DNA from: Dactylonectria macrodidyma
Taxonomy: Eukaryota; Ascomycota; Sordariomycetes; Hypocreales; Nectriaceae
Length of the DNA stretch: 64,000 nt
Assembly (NCBI GenBank): GCA_020744425.1
Contig: JAGMUV010000003.1
Span: 1,612,001 to 1,676,000, forward strand
Direction of reading: 5' to 3'
The notes under the pieces are model-generated. The model was not told the DNA's origin and did no database searches. It worked only from the letters and a program-made list of their open reading frames with translations. Positions 10,499 through 23,401 of the stretch are shown here, in pieces (positions within the stretch are counted from its first letter, which is position 1; each line of letters opens with the position of its first letter). The position numbers were made by a program, and so were the translations under genes.

Positions 10499-11602
10499 CG
10501 AGCTGGGGTTATTGCGGCAGCAGAGAAGGACTCTCTACGGGCGCATTGTCATTGACAAGTGAGTTGGTGATCCGGGAGCGTGGTGTTGAGAGCCTTGGGG
10601 TGGTGAGTGAGGTTGTCTTGGGATGAAGTCATGCGGAGGGTTCATAGTGGACCCCGTGATTTATTTCCCCACTAGAAACTGCTAACCTCCCCCCCCCACC
10701 AGGCACTGCAGTTTACAGCTTAGGTGCATTCCATGAAGTTTAGACTACATGGCTGCTATGTGTAGTAAATGGGCTGGATATTTTGAGAAAGCATCTGGGG
10801 AAGATGGACTATATCGAAACAAAATATCTACCATTCGGACCAAATCAAGCCGAGGATTTGTCAGTGAACCAAGTCGAGCGGCGGCAGAATTGGGCCGATC
10901 ATGGGTCAGTCAAAAACTTAACCGGGCTAGATGTCAGTGCACACAATGCTGCAAGTGGACCTTTGATGCTTGAGATGGCTGAATGATGGGTTGCAACATG
11001 TCAGCATCACTATGATAAAAACGTATATGGGAGTTGTTAACGCCGAAAAGTGTCAAACGCCGAAAAATGCGTGAGCAGCAAAGTCGTGCTCCACGGGCTT
11101 CCACCGTCCTTCCATGGGCCGCACACGGCCCGCGATACGAATGAACAAGGGAGCTCATCATGCGGGACGGAGGACGTACTACGTATGCACCTTGCTTACC
11201 CGTAGCTCCGAACGTTAAACGAAAAAAGGAACCCCCCAAAAAAGAGAGAGAAAAAAAATACACCCAAACGGACGACCCGACGCTACCGGCGCAGATGCCC
11301 GGACAAGGGACGGCGCTCCGGCCCCGCTGGCGCTGACGTCAAACAAGCCGCGGGGTGGAACCAACCAAGCCGAGAAAAAAACACATGGCAAGCGGAGATA
11401 GCGCACTTATTATGTACCTTCGAAGCATCATGGTATGGTTGTAACGGGGTCTACAGGCGTGTGCTTGGTAAGTTTCAGCGGCCCCAGCGCTGCCTCAAAA
11501 GAAGCTTTTGGGGACTGGAGCAGGGGAGCTGGAAGGGGTTAATTCTGCCCGGATTGCGGATACATGAGGTGGTGTTGCAGGAGCCGTGAGTCGTGGCTGT
11601 TG

Positions 11603-11610
11603 TATAAATA
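11603..11610 (+). promoter_or_regulatory. TATA box of the Hsp31-like gene
   Basis: TATAAATA stands 145 bp upstream of the ATG at 11755. The leader that follows is rich in C/A triplets, common in highly expressed or stress-induced fungal genes. Confidence 0.5.
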
Positions 11611-11754
11611 CGAGCTTGTCGTCATGCTGATCCGTTCCGTCATGACAGCTCCCATCACTCCTCAACTCACCGTCTCAACAACACCAAGTCTCACCACTTC
11701 ACCAATCACCAATATCCATCTCACATTTCACCCCACAAACAAAAATCACACAAA

Positions 11755-12655
11755 ATGGCCGCCAAGAAGATCCTCGTCGTCCTCACCAGCCGTGATAAGA
11801 TGAACAACGGCAACCCCACCGGCTGGTACCTGGTTAGTCCTTCCCCGCCTTCGCGATAGCTTCAACCTACCCCTCAATTTCGACTTCAAAGCTGAACAAA
11901 AATACCACATTAGCCCGAGTTCGCTCACCCTTACTACGAGCTCGTCGGCGAGAATGAGCAAAACTCCGTCGAGATCGTCGTCGCCTCCCCCGCTGGCGGC
12001 GTCGCGCCCCTCGACCAGGTCTCTGTCACCATGTTCGAGAGCGACCCTGTGTCCGTCAAGTTCCTCAACGAGAAGAAGAAGCTCTGGGAGGAGACTCGCC
12101 CTCTTAGCGAGTTCCTCGGAAAGTCATCAGAGTATGATGCCGTGTTTTACCCTGGAGGCCACGGTACGGAGACACTTACACCTTTCTCCCTGGGTCATAG
12201 ATCACCGAGCTAACTAATACTGCCCAGGCCCCATGTTCGATCTCGTCAAAGATGAGACCTCTCTCAAGCTGATCCAGGAGTTCTACGAGGCCGGCAAGCC
12301 CGTTGCCTCGGTGTGTCACGGCCCCATCGTCTTCGTCAACGTCACCGTCGACGGCAAGCCTCTTCTCCAAGGCCGCGAGGCCACCGGCTTCAGCAACGCC
12401 GAGGAGGACGCCGTCCAGTTGTCTGAGTTCATGCCCGCCCTGCTCGAGGACGAGATTAAGCGTGTCGGCGGCAAGTACGTCAAGGCCGACGAGCCTTGGG
12501 GCGTCAAGGTCGTTGTCGACGGCCAGATCATTACCGGCCAGAACCCTGCCTCTGCCCAGGCTGTGGGCGTTGCTCTTGCCAAGGCTCTGAGTGAGTTTTC
12601 CATGTGATCTGAGTCTTCTAATGGCCCTGGCTAACAATTGGCGACAGGCATCTAA
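11755..12655 (+). CDS. DJ-1/PfpI superfamily protein, Hsp31-like glyoxalase III
   Basis: Four exons, 11755-11832, 11914-12163, 12228-12590 and 12648-12655, give 232 aa. The last exon codes only for the final residues and stop. Hsp31-like proteins convert methylglyoxal to lactate without a cofactor and act in oxidative stress. The expected triad is visible: Glu28 in LPEFAHP, and Cys139-His140 in SVCHGP, the nucleophile elbow. The YPGGHGPMFDL and TGFSNAEEDAV stretches are typical. The length matches fungal Hsp31 proteins. A TATA box and an A/C-rich leader lie upstream. Specificity within the superfamily is inferred. Confidence 0.9.
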
Positions 12656-12797
12656 GCGGGTTGAATTTGAAGTAGCACGTCTTTCAATGGGAGAGTATCC
12701 GAATAGTTACGTCCGTATTCGAGAAAAATACATTGCATATCTTTGACGAAGACCAATGAAGCAAATGCCCTTTAGGATCCCCAAGTGACATGCTCAC

Positions 12798-14628
12798 TTA
12801 CACCAAGAAATACTTCTCCAGAACAGGATATATCTCCTCATACAACCTACATCTCTCGTCCAACACCCTCCGATCCACCATCGTCGGCCCAGCCACCGCC
12901 CCTTCGTTCCCGACGTCACCGAGATTCGCGACATCGAAGGGCGAATATTGGGAGCCTACACCCGGCCACCCAGGTCCGCCCTGCGGGTTCTTGACGAACC
13001 GCGCGACGACGCCTCGCAAGTAGCTGCCCAGCGTATACAGCTGTGGCGTGAGTGGCAGGCTTCCTGTTCCGTTACCCTCCAAGGTCGGCGCACCTAAAAG
13101 CAGTACTGCGTCGGACCCGTGGAACTTTTGCAGCCAGGCGAACTCGGGCGGGAACAGGCTCGTGACGGAGGCGTTGAAGTAGAAGCGCCAGGAACGGTTG
13201 CCGATTGTCGCCGAGATGTTGGCCAGTATGCCCTGTGGCTACCCGATTGTTAGTTCTTGATGCTGGAGATAGGGACCACCACTGCACTTACACACTGCCA
13301 GAAATAATCCGTATAAATCGCCGCCGCCACGTCAAAGTCCGTCCTCAACGTATCATCCGCTCGGTACACTTCAAGAATAGCCTCACGCTGCTCACGCGTT
13401 ACCAGCGGCTCCATCAAGTACGAATCCAGAAACAAGGCCATGTCGACGTCTCGGTTCACCAGCGCGCGGCCCTCCTGCGAAATAGTCCCCATCAGCACAG
13501 GCACCTTCGCATTCTCGCCGCTTCGCCACCGCTCTGCTCGTCCGCTGGGTAGTGTTATGTTGTCCGTTATGGGCATGAAGCTGACTTGCGCGACGGACAT
13601 TGCATCGATGAGGTCGGCTGCTGGGACTGCGCGCATGCAGGCTAGGTGATCATGGTTGGTCTTATTGCATCCTACCGCCTGCGCAACGGCGTCCCAGCTC
13701 CCCTGATCCCATGGGCTCGCAGTTGTACCTAGAAGGCCCACAGACATCTGGCCGCTGGACATGATGGCACCGCGAAACGGCAGCTGATCGGCGTCTCCGT
13801 AGGCGTTGAGATGGACGTCGACAGACAAGGAACCAGCCGACTGGCCCCAAATGGTCACCTTGTTTGGGTCTCCGCCAAAGGCTCTGGCATTGGCCTGCAC
13901 CCATTCGATAGCGAGCCGCTGATCGTACAAACCGAGGTTGGTGTTCTCGGTAGAAATACTGGGCGAGTTGGGGAACCCAAAGACTGCTCTGGTTAGCCAT
14001 CATGAAGCTATGCGCTATGCAACGAGACGAGCCACATACTATTCGTCCGGTAGTTGAATGAGAAAGCGACAATGTCTTCATATGCTGCAAAAGCCGACAT
14101 GTCAATTCGTCCGTGGCCCTGCTGCCAACCACCTCCGTGGATGAAGAGAATCACAGGGCGGCCTTCTGGAGGCTGTGGACTTGTAGGTGCGAACGCGTTC
14201 AAGTAAAGACAATCCTCACTCTCAGGGGGGCTGTTGTCAAATAAGCCTTTGAGGATATCAACGCCAGGACCGAGTTCTGTTCACACGAAACGGTTAAACT
14301 CCTGACGTCTATCCCATTGACAAGAACGATCGGATGGCTTACCATTTGTGACGAACAACTGGGTGCATGATGGTCCAAACTCGGTTGCCTCAAGAGGTTC
14401 CGTCCACGGCTCTGGCTTCTTTGCGCGACCGAACCGCATTGGAGGTGACGCATATGGGATGCCGAAAAACCTGTTGATGGGCGCAATGGAGTCAAGAAGC
14501 TCGACAGAATCACCAACAACCGCTCCCGAGTCGAGGGCAGCTGTGGGGCGGGGAGCATCGTAGTTGTTGCCCTTGGCTACAGCCAGAACCGGCAGCACGA
14601 GCTGTAATACCATGTCAAGAGACTTCAT
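12798..14628 (-). CDS. Secreted type-B carboxylesterase/lipase
   Basis: Four exons on the minus strand (14628-14343, 14276-14040, 13986-13292, 13232-12798) give 550 aa, a normal length. The N-terminus has a signal peptide (VLQLVLPVLAVAKG). Family landmarks are present: FFGIPYASPP, SEDCLYLN, the oxyanion-hole HGGGW, the nucleophile motif GQSAGS with Ser224 (Gln instead of the commoner Glu before Ser), the acid in GTISQEGR, and His in KFHGSDAVLLLG. It therefore looks catalytically complete. Several NxS/T sites suggest glycosylation. The substrate is unknown; family members hydrolyse carboxyl esters. It converges with the Hsp31-like gene 142 bp away. Confidence 0.92.
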
Positions 14629-14694
14629 AATGGGAGCTTGATGGATGATGCATCGATGGTATCTAGGATCTCCTGGCTGGTTGGGACATGTTGG

Positions 14695-14702
14695 TATTTA
14701 TA
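14695..14702 (-). promoter_or_regulatory. TATA box of the carboxylesterase gene
   Basis: TATAAATA on the minus strand, 67 bp upstream of the esterase start at 14628. An open frame that overlaps it (14625-15008) is therefore more likely promoter and leader than gene. Confidence 0.5.
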
Positions 14703-16174
14703 CATCCAAACATACTCTTGGTTCGATGACTCTGAACAACTAATTTCACCTAAACCGCCCGAGTGTTGACATGCTGCGCCCATCTGCTTCACTACTTCGT
14801 CCATGCTGTCGCCTAGGCTGTGGGGAATCATGATCGACGATGCAGCCCGTTTGCGTATCGGCAACCATACGATGGATACGGGTGAATCCGAAGCGGGGGT
14901 GAGGCGGTAGAAGCCCACATATGACGTCCATTGACCAGGGCAATGCAGAATGGGCAAATGAAAAGGGCCTATTACCACTAAATCAATGGATGAAGAATTG
15001 AACAGCATACAGGTGACTTCATTGGTCTCTAAATTTCATGAGCCAGTGGTACATCAAGGTGACAACCTCATTTTACAAATTACTCTGAAGGGCATAGAGC
15101 AAGTTGATGCTATGATGTGTAGCAATTTTCTTCCATCTCTTGAAGCCCCAATGCTTCGACAAGTTGGACCCGCGAGCTGGTCGATATGCCTAGGTAGGGC
15201 TGATGATTGAGCGATGATCACTCTGGGACCTTGTGGCACTGCGTTGATATGTATCTCGCGAGCTGCAAGCCGATTTCGATTCAAATTCACTTGACACCGT
15301 ACCTTGACTGAACCCAAGGATGCGGCTTGGAAGACATTTGCTGTCCATCCTTCTCTGTTATGCATCTCAGTCAGGGACACCAGACAAGGTATCCGCCGTG
15401 TACACAATGTAACTCCAATTCAATGAACTATGTTATTATTCTCCGTCAACTGGAGTGAATCCACTACCAACTATAGTTCGAGTTAGGGAAACAAGTGTCG
15501 CATGCGAACTCACAACTAGGTGTCTTCCACCCAAGCATTCCGCCAGATTGTTGACGATGGTATACGGGTTAAGCAAGACAATGAAATAGATCGTAACACG
15601 AACAGTGAAGTACTCTCAGGTTCTCATCTCATCTCGGAAACATCCAAGACAGGCAAAAATAAAAACCTCGGTTCAAAATTGACTTTCCAAACGGCCCCAT
15701 ATTCACAGACACCTTAAAAGCACCGACGCCTATTTCCACAACGACATATGATAAAAGAAAAGGCCAGGTGGAAACTCCGTATTGACGTTAAGTTCCCAAC
15801 CAGACTTGCGTGCTATGTCCCAATGTGGGGATCGTTGCCGCTTTCGTATCTCAAGAAAAATCGGTATAAAGGAATGTCCGTGTTCCATCATGTTGGTTCA
15901 CAGTCAGGTATCATATCAAGTCCATGTCATAGCCATCACGCCACGGCCTCTTGGCTTCTTCCAAAATCCACACCTCCCGTCACCTGAACTTGCGGGTCTT
16001 CACCCCATCTCCCGTAAGTTTTTGTTTTTGTTTTGTTTTTGACCCTCTTGATCTTGCCGTGTTCTTTTCCAAGCTCCCTCTCTTTCGTGCCATACCTCTT
16101 GAGATCTTCGTCTCTTCGCCTTGCATCGTCTTTTATTGGATTACGAGACGGACTCGTCTGATTTGGGAGCACAC
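14703..16174. other. Intergenic region upstream of the esterase
   Basis: This 1.5-kb stretch precedes the esterase and follows the Opi1-like gene. It contains an A-rich patch near 15650-15665 and a GTTTTT-type tandem run at 16018-16042. No gene is supported. Confidence 0.6.
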
Positions 16175-18066
16175 TTAACCCATCTTGACATCGTTGTTGG
16201 TCTGAGTTTGGGGCAATACAAGCTTCTCCTCGTCCTGGTTGCGTCGTCGCTTTCCCATACGCTCGCACCATTCCTCCGCGCTGACAATGGTACCATCCAA
16301 GACACCGCTGACCTGGGCCACCATATCGAGGCCCTCCTTGGCTAAGACCAGCACTTTCTGTGCACCCTCACGCAGGGCAGACTCGCTATCAGCGTCATTA
16401 CCTTGGGCAGCGTTGTCTGACATGGTAGCCACGCGGAAGCGTTGTGGAAGGCTGGTCAAGTGACGACGAACAAGGATGCGTGCGTTTTCGGGCAGGGCGC
16501 CGCCAGCGTACTTGGAGACGGTGATGATGACTTCCTGTAGAGTCTTGAGAACATCGCCCTTGAGAGAGGCGATTCGAGCGGCAATCTCCTTCCGAGATTG
16601 ATCTTGGCTATTGACGATGGCATTGCTGGGCTCGCCCATGACGTCTTCTTTCTCGGTCGCTTGAAGATGGGGCGCCGCAGTGGCTTCCTCTTTATCAAAC
16701 TGTTCCAATGTGTCCTTTAGAGCACCAATGACACGACCCATGTGGCTATTCGCCCATTTTAACCAGCGCAAGCAGTATTTCAGGCTTCGCAAACTCTCAT
16801 CGCTCATGGCGATGCTGAGCCCAGAAGTAGACATGATCAAGCGGGATTGCCAAGCCCCGTTGGATGGCCTTGGCGAGCTTTCGGCATCGGCTGTTTCAGT
16901 ATACGCCGGCGATCGTATCTCATCGTAGGCCGGAAGGGTGTCGATGGTGCTCGTCGTAGACATGCGACGGGAACCCATCTTGGAAGAGGGAGAGAAGGAA
17001 TCTTGCTGTGCGCCGGCTTCGCTTGGAAGATGTTGGAGTCCCCCAATCTGCTTCATGCCCTCTCCTTCAACCCGTTTGTTGCTTACTGACTGGCTGTTAT
17101 CCACCTTCCGTCGTTTCTTGGAACCATTCCCAGTTTCTAGGTCGGAGGAGCTGTTCTGTCTCCGCCCTGCACCCAAGAACCACCGCACACCACCTTCGAC
17201 GCCAGTCCTCCGACCGACGGATCCAACAGTATTGGCAATTGGTGTGAGATAGCCCTCGACATACTCAGCGCCAGATCGGAAGCGTGGGGAGAAGTTCTTG
17301 GCGCCTCCATAGGCGGACGTTGCACCCTCAATTGTGCTTGCTAGTAAGGGGTGAGAGGTTGTGAGAAGCGAAAGTAAGGGCTCGGGCTGTGGTGATTGTG
17401 TCCTTGTTCGGCCTGATGTCTGAAAGCCACTGGAGGTCGGCGGGCTCACGGGGAGCGAAGAGTTTCTGTTGGGAGGTGACGATACGAAGTCTATCATTTG
17501 ATCAGCAGTTGCGCATTACAAAGAGTAAATCGGGGAAGCCGACCGGCTCTCAAATCGCCCAGCGCCTCGGCGGCAAGTCGCACGTCAGGATCGTCGAGGC
17601 TCACGCTGCCAGATCTCGCATCGTGGAGGTGGTCGGGGGACGCGGCGCTGACGACACTGTTGCTGCTCGTGTCCATGTCCATCTTGATCGGGCTGTCGGC
17701 GCCCTGGTAGAGCTGTGGGGCGGCGGAAGGGTGGTACGGCGGAAGGGGATTCATATGAGGCCAATGACTGCCTGGAGGCCCGAGGGCCAGGTCGCCGGTG
17801 AGGGAGCTGAGCGAGGGCAATTTGATATCGGCATCTCGGTGTGACAGTGGTGGTAGCTGTCGCGACAGCGGGGGAGGCAACTCGGTATTAGGCACATCGG
17901 GCATACTGAAGATGGAGGCGCCGACGTGGCTCGAGGGGGAGTAGGCTGGAGGAGAGAAACCCATCATATGGGGAGTTGGGAGAGGAGGTGGCGGTCCGAG
18001 GACGGCATCGTGGGATGAGGCGGACTCGCGATCGCGGGTTGGGGCAAGCATGTGATTGCGCTCCAT
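16175..18066 (-). CDS. ccg-8: Opi1-family transcriptional regulator (CCG-8-like)
   Basis: Two exons, 18066-17544 and 17490-16175, give 612 aa. Opi1 in yeast represses phospholipid genes in response to phosphatidic acid and inositol. The Neurospora homologue is clock-controlled gene 8. The N-terminal ~170 residues are Pro/Ser-rich. The intron falls inside the conserved DPDVRLAAEALGDLRADF stretch. Next come LLASTIEGATSAYGGAKNFS, a tract ending GVRWFLGAG, a basic nuclear-localisation cluster (GSKKRRKVD), and LRSLKYCLRWLKWANSHMG. The C-terminal block around KEGLDMVAQVSGVLDGT is also Opi1-type. I did not find an obvious FFAT motif. The symbol follows the Neurospora name and is an orthology inference. 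Confidence 0.88.
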
Positions 18067-18410
18067 GGAAGGCGGTCGGCGATAAGGCGGCTACGTCAAT
18101 CGGACATCGGTACCGGATCTGAGGGGAGATGTTGGCCGGCGGCGTAAGGTCCAACAGATGCGATACGTTGCGCGCCGTCTTAAAAAATAGAGACGGACGA
18201 AGGGATTTAAAAGACGCGACAGAAAGTGAGGATGATGCCCCGTCGGCAATTAGTAGGAGGTAGGAGGAGGGAAGAGGGAGGAGGGAGATGTAAAATGGTT
18301 GGGGAGGGATGGACGGATGGGATGAGAGATGAGGTGACGCCGCCAGGAAGGAGCGCTTGAGGAGGGCGGCCGCAATGAGTATTTCAGTGATGGTGGCGGG
18401 GCTCCTTGGA

Positions 18411-18457
18411 ACCACAGGGGGCCACAGGGGGACCACAAGGAGCCACAGGGGACCACC
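18411..18457. repeat. Short GC-rich tandem repeat upstream of the Opi1-like gene
   Basis: Four to five units of 10-11 bp with the core CCACAGGGG or CCACAAGG lie ~350 bp upstream of the Opi1-like start. G-rich runs (near 18570-18590 and 18690-18700) follow nearby. Confidence 0.6.
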
Positions 18458-20887
18458 AACAACCTGCTACTGTACGTAAGGGACGAGAGCGCGTTGCCTA
18501 GGAGGAGCGGGAAACGTCAGGCGCACGTTCTGACAAACTCTCTGCTCAGCTGCAGGGACCAGCCGAAGGGGGAGGAGGGGGGGGGGGGAGACACTGACTC
18601 TAGCGCACTACGTACGTACCTACTGTGCCAGACCGGACCGGCTCCAGGTGGGATTCCAGTGGGTTAGTAGGTGAGTGGGCGGTCAGTGGCCCGGGGGGGG
18701 GCGCCACCTGGGCAATCGAATAGTGGAGATGCAGCCCGTTAGAAGCCTGTGAGGCGCCCTGTGAGACGTCCAGCGACGATGCCCAGCGGAGGAAAGTGGA
18801 GGACGAAGCCCGCCCCAGACGAGAATAAGACGAAGAGAGGATAGTGACCAGGGCCCAGGGCTGAGATTCGGTAGGGAGAGGGGCGATTTCTCACCGAAGC
18901 AGCACAAAAACAGAACGACGAACTGCAGCGTCTGGTTTTGGCGTCAACCTCGCTTGCTGTTGAAAAAAGATCAGCGTCCCTTTGTGCTGGAGGTGAGAAT
19001 TGGCAAGGGAAAACAGGGAGGGACGAGCATGATATGGTGTAGGAGCAGTATGGAAAATTGCACGGTGCCCGGATGCGAAGCTGCGATACGCTCTTTCGGC
19101 CGGCTAAGTCAAGTCCTTTCCATGCGGGCGAGGGCCGACGAGCTGGATATTGGACGGGAAAAACCAGGGAATTCCTGGCTTGTGGAAGCGCATGTAACAA
19201 CAGCTAAGCTGATGGACCACGACCTGGGATGACAACGGATGCCAGCTATCTCTGTATCACTCTCCTCAAATCCATCAGCGTCAAAGAGGACGTGGAGTGG
19301 AGGGATACAATCATGCTACCGGCACTAGGTAGCCTCGTGTATCATCACAAGCACGTGTCAGAGCTGGGGAATGGTGCGTTCAAGGGCTGTACCAGGGAGG
19401 GTTGCTTGTTGATAGGCCAGAGCTTAACAGACCAGAACTAAAAGGCCAGGGGTGGGTTGGAAATGGATCAATGATGGATCGATTTGCACTGCGGGATCAC
19501 ATGCAAAGGCAAAAGATGTGAGATCCCATTTTATCCCCATCCCACATCGCTCTTAACGCCTCCCCCGCGCCCATCCCGAAATTTCTCATAAAATTCAAGC
19601 CGTGGCTCGGCCAGTTGTACATTGTAGAGGGGGATTGTCCGGGATCTGGCTGTCAGAAATGTGGTATCATGAACGATATATCACTGATGATGACCTGGAA
19701 AATACTCGGTTAAGAACGTATCCATGGCACCTAGCAGTGGACCCGAGTCATGCGTCAGGCGGCTAACCTAACATCTCACCTCGACACCCGCGAGCTGGGA
19801 AAGGACCCCGACACAGCATCATCGCCTTGTTGTCTCGTGTCCGTGCCTGCTGACAGGTGCCCTGACACCGCTCAAAGCCTGTGCTTTCCCCACGTTTGTT
19901 GGGACCAGTTGCCCTGGATCTTTGATCATCGTTCAGTAGCACAACGCCCAAGCCGCCTGTTTGATACCTACCTCCCCCTAGGTAGGTTGGTTAGGCTGGT
20001 ACCATAACACTGTTGGTAGGTAACCTTCCATGCCATCCCGAGGTGGCCCCAATCGTCGGCACAGCAGACTACGGCCGACCCCCAATCATTATGCAACACC
20101 CGGGGTCGCCGGCCGGCCCCCCTTCGCTCCGAGATGCCCTTTCATTGCTTGCATCTTGCTTCTGGTTCGAGCTTTGGCGTTTCTCGGGCTCGTGCTTGCG
20201 CCCTCTACAAGCTGATCAGCCAGCTAACCGGCCCTCCATCCTCTATCGGATACCGTGCCGAGCTTGGTCAATACTCAGCTTGTGAAGATGCCCAGCCGGC
20301 AGTTACAATCCGACCAAAAATCGCTAGTGCATTCTCCGTCCACGCCCGGTTTCGTCGGCTCTTAAACTGGCATCCGGAAAATAGCTTGTGGTTTCAGCAC
20401 GAAGCTGATGGCATCCCGCCCAAAAGCTGAGATCATGACCTGTATGCTTGTTCCAGGTTGATCGACAGCTGAGCCGACGCTGAGCCGACAGGCGCAGAAG
20501 GCTGTTCAAGCAGTCATCCGTGCCGGCCTGCAAACCTTGGGCTACCTACCTATCGATTAATCATAGCGAGAAACCACCGTGCTGCTCTGAAGGTTGCCGC
20601 GGGGCACCAACCCTTTGCGGCAGGGGGATCTCGCCGTGCGTCGAGTAAAGTCGAATTTAGTGATCCCATTGTCTTGTTGGGCACCTCAAGTAGACAACGC
20701 CCATGACAGATGGATTGTACCATCGCTGTTTGAAGCTCAAGGCTGCTGGTTTGATCCCACTAAGGGCGACTAAGAATGTCCTCTTCGGGAGGGACTGGAT
20801 CTCTCCGCCCCGCCAGATATCCTTCGCGACTGTTGGAGCCCCTGCCGATTCTGGATCGTACAGATTTTGGGGATGGCGACCTCTTAT

Positions 20888-21132
20888 CCCTTTGACCGTG
20901 GTAAGACTACACTTGACCCATAGTCCCAATAGAGGCCCGGGAGATCAGCGGTACGCTGGTTGACTTCAAAAGGTTACATGGCTATGCGGAGGGCTATGTA
21001 TTTCAATGTAGATCTCTAACAGCCGTGACTTCTATCGCCTCATAAAATAGGTGGAACCTCTTGTACCTCGCCTTACTCTCCTTTTTGAATCCCTGCTACT
21101 AGCGTAAGTGTACCCTTACCACGGTCAAAGGG
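20888..21132. mobile_element. Possible MITE with terminal inverted repeats
   Basis: The 18-bp sequence CCCTTTGACCGTGGTAAG at 20888-20905 is repeated perfectly in inverse orientation at 21115-21132. After two mismatched bases the match continues for seven more (TACACTT at 20908-20914 against 21106-21112). The unit is 245 bp and non-coding. TA dinucleotides occur at or next to both ends (one base away on the left), as with Tc1/mariner-derived MITEs. Copy number cannot be judged here. Confidence 0.5.
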
Positions 21133-23401
21133 TACCACAATAATCTGACTTTTAACATCGTTTCTTATGGCCGGGCCCTTCAAGATAAAGCATGATTCTA
21201 CATTGTGGCTTTAGGCATATGTTTTTGTTTTACGAGATCAAACCTTCATTTACATTGGATTGGATATCAATATTCCAATCAACGGCTTGATGCTAGGTAG
21301 CCGACGCGGAGGCGGCACGGAAGTCTTTCTATCTTCGATCCGAAGATCAACGTGTCATGCTAGGTCAGGTTGACGGAAAGCAGAGCAAATCTTGAGGCAA
21401 TGCACAAAGAGGAGCAATATTGAATCATTAAAGTTATTGCGGTGCGTGGCCTCGGACGGATTGCTAATACTAGACAGAGGCAATTGTTTTCTTCCTTATG
21501 ATCAATCTGATCGGCCTCACGGCTTGAGAAGGGGCATGTGATGACAGAAATTAGTTTTGATGTGTTGGTACTTCTGCTCCGCTTGACGGTGTTATTTAAT
21601 AGCCATTTCTTGTACACGGATCGGCCGCAATATCCGAGCAGGCAACAAGTTTTCTAACCCATACTGTTGTGCATAATAGTTGCATGAAATCCTTTGTCTC
21701 ATCGCTCTTTGACGATGAGATGTGTGACATCTGACCATGCCTAACGCCCCCTCACGATGAGATGTCTCTCCCAACAAATTGCCCGTGGCGCTAGAGGTTA
21801 AGTCATTACCGCTACCCGTTGGACCTGCGTGACCAACCGAGACATTGGGGTAGAGACAGGCTACAGCCGAGGACCTTGGGCTGGTATGCCACCATCACAA
21901 CATTAACGCCACACACCATCACGGGCAAGTTGGACGCCATTAGCAGGCTTCACATGGAAATCGCGGAAGCATGTCGTCCGTTACCGTCACATCACCTGCC
22001 CAGTTCATCCGAAACCCGGTGAATGTGCATCTGCGATGCGCTACATGTCGACATATGCGCTTAAAGGTATGCACGTCGATTTGTGACCCTGGAACCTGGA
22101 CAATTCCTTCGAAACCGGGCATTGCCATGTCGTCAGGGTTTGCGCCACCTCATTCCGACATGACGGATCACGGCAGTTGTCGTTGATGAACCATGGGGAA
22201 ATGGTTGGACTGACCCTGAGTGGCCACGGGGACTAATTACTAGTCGCACCCGGGAACGCGACCTCACATGATAGCAGAGCTGTGGCTGAAAAGCGTTCAA
22301 GATGAGCCCAATCTGGGAGATCCTCTGACGCGAAACCCTGGGCGAAAAGTGTGGAGCGCCTTGCAATACGAATTGCAATTTGACAGTTTGGCGACAAACA
22401 GGCTAAGGGATGAAGAACAAGCCAAAAGATTGTGATTCATCGGTCTTGAAAGACGTCGATAGCCTCGTCTTCTGGCCAGCGATGGAGATGATAGTCAATG
22501 TCACCAATATCGGCATCCCATCAGCAAGAGATGTTGGTGAATCGATTTCTCCATCTCAGTGCCGACAGACAGAACGACCAGACCCATCTTTTTAAAGGTG
22601 GAACAATTCAATTCTTCCAGGCTACACTTCACATGCAGATTGGTTACGGTGGTGATCTATCTGGTTTCTCTGACACCGCTCAAGCAGTAGAAAAATAGCT
22701 TGAGCAGTTCTTATGAAACCATTTTCCTTCTCCGCACCACGAAATCGCAGTTTCACCACGGTCCATAGCTGGTCTGACAGAATGCCATCCCGGTAGTGGA
22801 CCACTCGAATTAACGGGCTGTAGGTGGTCTGCACTGTCTAGAGGGTGCGTTGAAGAGAGAAGGAAACGAGAGAAAGGGCGAGGATGAACAAAAGTTTTGT
22901 TAGCAAAGCTTTCGCCCGGTCACGTGACGCCACTGCCAAATTCGATCCACCCCCAATCTCTCATGGAATCCAGCAGCCCCACCAATTGTGTCTCCGACGT
23001 TGTGCCGGCTCATCGCTGTGATCCAATGCTCTGGCATTCTGGATACCTGCTACCTGGTACCTAAACCCAGGCTCCCAAATAGATGCCAAATAATCTGTAA
23101 TCCAGCAACCTAGCTGTCACTTCCAGCTTCGACTCGCCGCTCCCTATCCCTCGCCGCGCAATCGACCATGTCTACCTGCGCTCTCCTGTGACGCCTTCTT
23201 CCGTTCGTCTGCTGCGAGCGAGCCGCCCATTTTCGAGCTTCCTACCCCCGTGGCCGCCGCGCCAATTGACCCCGACGACACCATCCGCCGCTTGCCTCCT
23301 TATTGCCCCTCGCTCGCGACCCGCCTTTCTTAGCCCTCCCTCTCTTAGAGCTTCTACCACCAACCGCCTCTCCCTCGAGACAAAACACATTCTCGCCCAT
23401 C

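Larger units (their letters stand above)
10450..11754. other. Divergent intergenic/promoter region
   Basis: This 1.3-kb stretch lies between the membrane-protein gene (-) and the Hsp31-like gene (+). It holds a C10 run near 10690, a purine-rich block at 11235-11262, and TATA boxes near both ends. The frames in it look non-coding. Confidence 0.6.
18067..23401. other. Long gene-free region between the Opi1-like and AP-1 mu genes
   Basis: About 5.3 kb separate two divergently transcribed genes. The left 1 kb is the G-rich promoter of the Opi1-like gene and the right ~300 bp is the C/T-rich leader of the AP-1 gene. Between ~19.2 and 23.0 kb the sequence has frequent stops in all frames and no recognisable protein. 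It contains a MITE-like inverted-repeat unit at 20888-21132 and GGTAGGTT/CCTACCT-type filler near 19970-20030. No tRNA is supported. Confidence 0.6.

Noticed and set aside
14625..15008. 127-codon frame just upstream of the esterase
   Set aside because: It overlaps the esterase TATA box and leader and shows no protein family character.
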